A DNA stretch of 64,000 nucleotides from Linyphia triangularis (lineage: Eukaryota > Arthropoda > Arachnida > Araneae > Linyphiidae), in contig OZ021722.1 of assembly GCA_963978545.1 (NCBI GenBank), positions 3,414,001 to 3,478,000 on the forward strand. Reading direction: 5' to 3'. Of this stretch, positions 57,245-64,000 are shown in pieces (positions within the stretch are counted from its first letter, which is position 1; each line of letters opens with the position of its first letter). The position numbers and the translations under genes were made by a program. Under the pieces are notes generated by a model that worked only from the letters and a program-made list of their open reading frames with translations, made no database searches and had not been told where the DNA came from.

Positions 57245-60200
57245 TTTCTCAAAATGCTTCCAGATTTTGATTTTAAAAGAGAAATATAGTTTACAGTAAC
57301 TTTTTATTAAATCTGCCCAAGAAAGGACCCTCAAATCGCTTTATAAACCAAGCTGTCGGTATAATTCAGAAAAATCCAAAATAACGCGTTAACACAGAAA
57401 TAGAGACGTTTTTGAACGCAATTTTTGAAACTAGTTGGGAATTGTCCGAAATGCTTTAAAATTTTAGCTGTGACCTTAGAGTATGCTCAAAAGTTACTTT
57501 TTATCAAAACTGTTCAAGAAAGGACCCTTATATCGATTTATATCCCAAATTATCGGTAAAATTCAGAAAAATCCAAAATTACGCGTTAACACAGAAATAG
57601 AGACGATTTTGAAAGCAATTTTTAAAACTAGCTGGGAATTGTCCGAAATGCTTTGAAAATGATCAAAAGTAACTTTTTATCAAAACTGTCAAGAAAGGAC
57701 CCTTTAATCGCTTTATACCCCAAATTATCGGTAAAATTCAGAAAAATCCAAAATAACGCGTTAACACAGAAATAGAGACGATTTTGAACGATATTTTTAA
57801 AACTAGCTGGGAATTGTCCGAAATGCTTTGAAAATGCTCAAGTTACTTTTTATCAAAACTGTCAAGAAAGGACCCTTTATTTGCTTTATAGCCCAAATTA
57901 TCGGTAAAATTCAGAAAAATCCAAAATAACGCGTTAACACAAAAATAGAGACGGTTTTGAACGCAATTTCTGAAACTAGCTGGGAATTGTCCGAAATGCT
58001 TTAAAATTTTAGCAGTGACCTAAGAGTATGCTCAAAAGTTACTTTTTATCAAAACTGTTCAAGAAAGGACCCTTAAATCGATATATAGCCCAATCTGTTC
58101 GGAAAATTCAGAAAAATCCAAAATAACGCGTTAGCACAGAAATAGAGACGGTTTTGAACGATATTTTTAAAACTAGCTGGGAATTGTCCGAAATGCTTTG
58201 AAAATGCTCAAGAGTTACTTTTTATCAAAACTGCCAGGAAAGGACCCTTAAATCGCTTTATAGCCCAAACTGTCGGTAAAATTCAGAAAAATCGAAAATA
58301 ACGCGTTAACACAGAAATAGAGACGATTTTGAACGATATTTTTAAAACTAGCTGGGAATTGTCCGAAATGCTTTCAAATTTTGCTGTTAATATAGGAGAA
58401 TGCTTAAGAGTTACTTTTTATAAAAACTGTCAAGAAAGGACCCTTAAATCGCTGTATAGCCTAAACTGTCGGTAAAATTCAGAAAAATCCAAAATAACGC
58501 GTTAACACAGAAATAGAGACGATTTTGAACGATATTTTTAAAACTAGCTGGGAATTGTCCGAAATGCTTTGAAAATGCTCAAGAGTTACTTTTTATCAAA
58601 ACTGTCAAGAAAGGACCCTTTATTTGCTTTATAGCCCAAATTATCGGTAAAATTCAGAAAAATCCAAAATAACGCGTTAACACAAAAATAGAGACGGTTT
58701 TGAACGCAATTTCTGAAACTAGCTGGGAATTGTCCGAAATGCTTTAAAATTTTAGCAGTGACCTAAGAGTATGCTCAAAAGTTACTTTTTATCAAAACTG
58801 TTCAAGAAAGGACCCTTAAATCGATATATAGCCCAATCTGTTCGGAAAATTCAGAAAAATCCAAAATAACGCGTTAGCACAGAAATAGAGACGGTTTTGA
58901 ACGATATTTTTAAAACTAGCTGGGAATTGTCCGAAATGCTTTGAAAATGCTCAAGAGTTACTTTTTATCAAAACTGCCAGGAAAGGACCCTTAAATCGCT
59001 TTATAGCCCAAACTGTCGGTAAAATTCAGAAAAATCCAAAATAACGCGTTAACACAGAAATATAGACGATTTTGAACGATATTTTTAAAACTAGCTGGGA
59101 ATTGTCCGAAATGCTTTCAAATTTTGCTGTTAATATAGGAGAATGCTTAAGAGTTACTTTTTATAAAAACTGTCAAGAAAGGACCCTTAAATCGCTGTAT
59201 AGCCTAAACTGTCGGTAAAATTCAGAAAAATCCAAAATAACGCGTTAACACAGAAATAGAGACGATTTTGAACGATATTTTTAAAACTAGCTGGGAATTG
59301 TCCGAAATGCTTTGAAAATGCTCAAGAGTTACTTTTTATCAAAACTGCCAGGAAAGGACCCTTAAATCGCTTTATAGCCCAAACTGTCGGTAAAATTCAG
59401 AAAAATCCAAAATAACGCGTTAACACAGAAATAGAGACGATTTTGAACGATATTTTTAAAACTAGCTGGGAATTGTCCGAAATGCTTTGAAAATGCTCAA
59501 GAGTTACTTTTTATCAAAACTGTCAAGAAAGGACCCTTAAATCGCTTTATAGCCCAAACTGTCGGTAAAATTCAGAAAAATCCAAAATAACGCGTTAACA
59601 CAGAAATAGAGACGATTTTGAAAGCAATTTTTAAAACTAGCTGGGAATTGTCCGAAATGCTTTGAAAATGCTCAAAAGTAACTTTTTATCAAAACAGTCA
59701 AGAAAGGACCCTATAATCGCTTTATAGCCCAAACTGTTGTTAGAATTCCGAAAAATCCAAAATAACGCGTTAACACAGAAATAGAGACGGTTTTGAACGC
59801 TATTTCTGAAACTAGCTGGGAATTGTCCGAAATGCTTTAAAATTTTAGCTGTGACCTAAGAGTATGCTTAAAAGTTACTTTTTATCAAAACTGTTCAAGA
59901 AAGGACCCTTAAATCGATTTATAGCCTAAACTGTCGGTAAATTTCAGAAAAATCCAAAATAACGCGTTAACACAGAAATAGAGACGATTTTGAACGATAT
60001 TTTTAAAACTAGCTGGGAAATGTCCGAAATGCTTTGAAAATGCTCAACAGTTACTTTTTATCAAAACTGTTCAAGAAAAGACCCTTCAATCGATTTATAG
60101 CCCAATCTGTCGGGAAAATTCAGAAAAATCCAAAATAACGCGTAGGCACAGAAATAGAGACGGTTTTGAACGAAATTTTGGAATTTAGCTGGGAAATGTC

Positions 60201-60402
60201 CGAAATGTGTCAAATTTAGCTGTTAACATAGGAGAATGCTTAAGAGTTACTTTTTATCAAAACTATCCAAGAAAGGTCCCTTAAATCGCTTTATAGCCCA
60301 AACTGTCGTTAAAATTCAAAAAAATCCAAAATAACGCGTTTGCTCAGAAATGGAGAGGATTTTGTACGAAATTTTGAAACTAGCTGGGAAATTTTAGTTG
60401 AA
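57245..60402 (+). repeat. Satellite A, array 5
   Basis: Matches array 4 at an offset of 12,903 bp, then 12,901 bp after a 2-bp deletion near 57841 (CTCAAGTTAC instead of CTCAAGAGTTAC). Seventeen sites run from 57385 to 60335; the one at 57582 reads TTACGCGTTA, which breaks the outer pair of the palindrome. It differs from arrays 2-4 at CAGTAACTTTTTATT near 57295 and by having GCTTTAAAATT where they have GCCTTAAAATT (near 57999). It is therefore the most diverged of the complete modules. Confidence 0.95.
57757..59240 (+). repeat. 743-bp A tetramer pair, array 5
   Basis: Two tandem copies at 57757-58497 (741 bp because of the 2-bp deletion near 57841) and 58498-59240. Copy 1 here has GCTTTAAAATT, so the GCCTT variant arose in the lineage of arrays 2-4. 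Confidence 0.92.
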
Positions 60403-63400
60403 GACCTGAAATATGTTTTATATTCATATTCTGTCCAAATGTGACTGAAAAAATAATTTTTTGAATTTTCAAATTTTTCGAAATTTTTCAAAGGGGTTAG
60501 CCTTAGGAAATTTTATGAAAAAATCACTTTTCCAAAAAATGGCTCAAAATGCTTCCAGATTTTGGTTTTAAAATAGAAATATGATTTACAGTCACTTTAT
60601 TTCAAATCTGCCCAAAAAAGGACCCTTAATTCAGTTTATAGCCCAAAATGTAGGTAAAATTCAGAAATTTTCAGTGTTTGAAATGCAGTCCTTTTTTGGG
60701 ATCAACTTTCGACCCCCTTAATATTTAGTGGTTGTTAAGATTTTCGTTTTTAAGAATCTCCTATTAATGAACTTCAATGTGGCCAAGTTACAACATTGTG
60801 CTCCCAAAACTCTCTGTGTAAAAATTATGTATGTGTACCACTGAAAAAAACAACTTTGCAAATTTTGACCCCCTTAATATTTTGTGGTTGTTAAGATTTT
60901 CGTTTTTAAGAATCTCCTATAGAAGACCTTAAATGTGGCCAAGTCACAATACTGTGCTCAAAATACACTACGAGTAAAAATTCAAAAACTCCAAAATACA
61001 ATCAATGTATTTTCAAAGGGAAATTTTGAACTTTGAAAATAATGGCTCAAATGCTACCAAATTTTTTTTGGGGACCTGAAATATGTTTTATATTCATATT
61101 CTGTCCAAATGTGACTGAAAAAATAATTTTTTGAATTTTCAAATTTTTCGAAATTTTTCAAAGGGGTTAGCCTTAGGAAATTTTATGAAAAAATCACTTT
61201 TCCAAAAAATGGCTCAAAATGCTTCCAGATTTTGGTTTTAAAATAGAAATATGATTTACAGTCACTTTATTTCAAATCTGCCCAAAAAAGGACCCTTAAT
61301 TTAGTTTATAGCCCAAAATGTAGGTAAAATTCAGAAATTTTCAGTGTTTGAAATGCAGTCCTTTTTTGGGATCAACTTTCGACCCCCTTAATATTTAGTG
61401 GTTGTTAAGATTTTCGTTTTTAAGAATCTCCTATTAATGAACTTCAATGTGGCCAAGTTACAACATTGTGCTCCCAAAACTCTCTGTGTAAAAATTATGT
61501 ATGTGTACCACTGAAAAAAACAACTTTGCAAATTTTGACCCCCTTAATATTTTGTGGTTGTTAAGATTTTCGTTTTTAAGAATCTCCTATAGAAGACCTT
61601 AAATGTGGCCAAGTTACAATACTGTGCTCCAAATACACTACGAGTAAAAATTCAAAAACTGTAAAATCAATGTATTTTCAAAGGGAAATTTTGAACTTTG
61701 AAAATAGTGGCTCAAATGCTACCAAATTTTTTTTGGGGACCTGAAATATGTTTTATATTCATATTCTGTCCAAATGTGACTGAAAAAATAATTTTTTGAA
61801 TTTTCAAATTTTTCGAAATTTTTCAAAGGGGTTAGCCTTAGGAAATTTTATGAAAAAATCACTTTTCCAAAAAATGGCTCAAAATGCTTCCAGATTTTGA
61901 TTTTAAAATAGAAATATGATTTACAGTCACTTTATTTCAAATCTGCCCAAAAAAGGACCCTTATTTCAGTTTATAGCACAAAATGTAGGTAAAATTCAGA
62001 AATTTTCAGTGTTTGAAATGCAGTCCTTTTTTGGGATCAACTTTCGACCCCCTTAATATTTAGTGGTTGTTAAGATTTTCGTTTTTAAGAATCTCCTATT
62101 AATGAACTTCAATGTGGCCAAGTTACAACATTGTGCTCCCAAAACTCTCTGTGTAAAAATTATGTATGTGTACCACTGAAAAAAACAACTTTGCAAATTT
62201 TGACCCCCTTAATATTTTGTGGTTGTTAAGATTTTCGTTTTTAAGAATCTCCTATAGAAGACCTTAAATGTGGCCAAGTCACAATACTGTGCTCAAAATA
62301 CACTACGAGTAAAAATTCAAAAACTCCAAAATACAATCAATGTATTTTCAAAGGGAAATTTTGAACTTTGAAAATAATGGCTCAAATGCTACCAAATTTT
62401 TTTTGGGGGCCTGAAATATGTTTTATATTCATATTCTGTCCAAATGTGACTGAAAAAATAATTTTTTGAATTTTCAAATTTTTCGAAATTTTTCAAAGGG
62501 GTTAGCCTTAGGAAATTTTATGAAAAAATCACTTTTCCAAAAAATGGCTCAAAATGCTTCCAGATTTTGGGTTTAAAATAGAAATATGATTTACAGTCAC
62601 TTTATTTCAAATCTGCCCAAAAAAGGACCCTTAATTCAGTTTATAGCCCAAAATGTAGGTAAAATTCAGAAATTTTCAGTGTTTGAAATGCAGTCCTTTT
62701 TTGGGATCAACTTTCGACCCCCTTAATATTTAGTGGTTGTTAAGATTTTCGTTTTTAAGAATCTCCTATTAATGAACTTCAATGTGGCCAAGTTACAACA
62801 TTGTGCTCCCAAAACTCTCTGTGTAAAAATTATGTATGTGTACCACTGAAAAAAACAACTTTGCAAATTTTGACCCCCTTAATATTTTGTGGTTGTTAAG
62901 ATTTTCGTTTTTAAGAATCTCCTATAGAAGACCTTAAATGTGGCCAAGTCACAATACTGTGCTCAAAATACACTACGAGTAAAAATTCAAAAACTCCAAA
63001 ATACAATCAATGTATTTTCAAAGGGAAATTTTGAACTTTGAAAATAATGGCTCAAATGCTACCAAATTTTTTTTGGGGACCTGAAATATGTTTTATATTC
63101 ATATTCTGTCCAAATGTGACTGAAAAAATAATTTTTTGAATTTTCAAATTTTTCGAAATTTTTCAAAGGGGTTAGCCTTAGGAAATTTTATGAAAAAATC
63201 ACTTTTCCAAAAAATGGCTCAAAATGCTTCCAGATTTTGGTTTTAAAATAGAAATATGATTTACAGTCACTTTATTTCAAATCTGCCCAAAAAAGGACCC
63301 TTAATTCAGTTTATAGCCCAAAATGTAGGTAAAATTCAGAAATTTTCAGTGTTTGAAATGCAGTCCTTTTTTGGGATCAACTTTCGACCCCCTTAATATT

Positions 63401-64000
63401 TAGTGGTTGTTAAGATTTTCGTTTTTAAGAATCTCCTATTAATGAACTTCAATGTGGCCAAGTTACAACATTGTGCTCCCAAAACTCTCTGTGTAAAAAT
63501 TATGTATGTGTACCACTGAAAAAAACAACTTTGCAAATTTTGACCCCCTTAATATTTTGTGGTTGTTAAGATTTTCGTTTTTAAGAATCTCCTATAGAAG
63601 ACCTTAAATGTGGCCAAGTTACAATACTATGCTCCAAATACACTACGAGTAAAAATTCAAAAACTGTAAAATCAATGTATTTTCAAAGGGAAATTTTGAA
63701 CTTTGAAAATAGTGGCTCAAATGCTACCAAATTTTTTTTGGGGACCTGAAATATGTTTTATATTCATATTCTGTCCAAATGTGACTGAAAAAATAATTTT
63801 TTGAATTTTCAAATTGTTCGAAATTTTTCAAAGGGGTTAGCCTTAGGAAATTTTATGAAAAAATCACTTTTCCAAAAAATGGCTCAAAATGCTTCCAGAT
63901 TTTGGTTTTAAAATAGAAATATGATTTACAGTCACTTTATTTCAAATCTGCCCAAAAAAGGACCCTTATTTCAGTTTATAGCCCAAAATGTAGGTAAAAT
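60403..64000 (+). repeat. Satellite B, block 5 (runs off window end)
   Basis: Anchors at 60695, 61365, 62030, 62700 and 63370, then a partial unit to the window end. The first unit has the canonical GACCCCCTT rather than the GACCCAATT of blocks 2-4. Two P-haplotype units are present (around 61612-61710 and 63618-63716). Units from about 61365 to 62700 match those at 53810-55145 at an offset of 7,555 bp, including TTTGGGTTTAAAATAG at 62566 and 55011. Confidence 0.94.
61365..62955 (+). repeat. B higher-order segment, copy b (7,555-bp step)
   Basis: Same marker order as 53810-55400. Private changes are AATTTAGTTTATAG near 61301, GATTTTGATTTTAAAAT near 61895 and TATAGCACAAAATG near 61973. Confidence 0.78.

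Noticed and set aside
1..64000. CRISPR array
   Set aside because: The repeats are contiguous 175-670-bp monomers with no unique spacers of even length and no neighbouring cas genes.
1..64000. CENP-B box in either family
   Set aside because: I searched by eye for TTCGnnnnAnnCGGG. The TTCG sites (TTTCGACCCCC, TTTTCGTTTTT, TTTTTCGAAAT, TGTTCGGAAAAT) do not continue with the required bases.
1..64000. Telomeric repeats, tRNA, rRNA or other RNA genes
   Set aside because: No run of a telomere hexamer or heptamer, and no tRNA A/B box pair or rRNA core sequence recognised in the monomers.

Overview
The whole window is satellite DNA. I find no protein-coding gene, RNA gene, transposon, CRISPR array or unique sequence in any of the 64,000 bases. 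It is AT-rich (by eye about two thirds A+T), and the longest open frames are about 60-90 codons and only read through repeat copies. It must come from a eukaryotic nuclear genome, probably a centromeric, pericentromeric or other heterochromatic block assembled from long reads. I do not recognise either satellite family and cannot name the species.

Two repeat families alternate. Family A is a nucleosome-sized satellite in three length forms: S (175 bp), L1 (197 bp) and L2 (196 bp). Almost every monomer carries the 10-bp palindrome TAACGCGTTA, which contains an MluI site. Family B is a 670-bp unit. It contains an obvious internal 156-bp duplication and, by eye, four diverged monomers of about 140-215 bp that can be aligned with A. 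A and B therefore look like old relatives, with B an ancient tetramer.

Layout: A array 1 (1-1678, cut by the window start); B block 1 (1679-30377, 40 unit anchors); A array 2 (30378-33537); B block 2 (33538-36015, 3 units); A array 3 (36016-39175); B block 3 (39176-44341, 7 units); A array 4 (44342-47501); B block 4 (47502-57244, 14 units); A array 5 (57245-60402); B block 5 (60403-64000, runs off the end). Arrays 2-5 are near-identical 3.16-kb modules of 17 monomers. Only the number of B units between them varies. All A and B copies lie in the same orientation.

Several levels of higher-order repeat are stacked: a 743-bp A tetramer repeated twice inside arrays 2-5; a 77-86-bp minisatellite amplified at nine places in B, including just left of every A array whose left edge is visible; B-unit haplotypes re-used in 2,680-bp, 7,248-bp and 7,555-bp repeats; and A+B super-repeats with steps of 5,638, 8,326 and about 12,902 bp. 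The pattern fits repeated unequal crossing-over and gene conversion. The most interesting possible function is the MluI palindrome, present across the A arrays and absent from B, as a candidate binding site. Nothing in the sequence proves that role.
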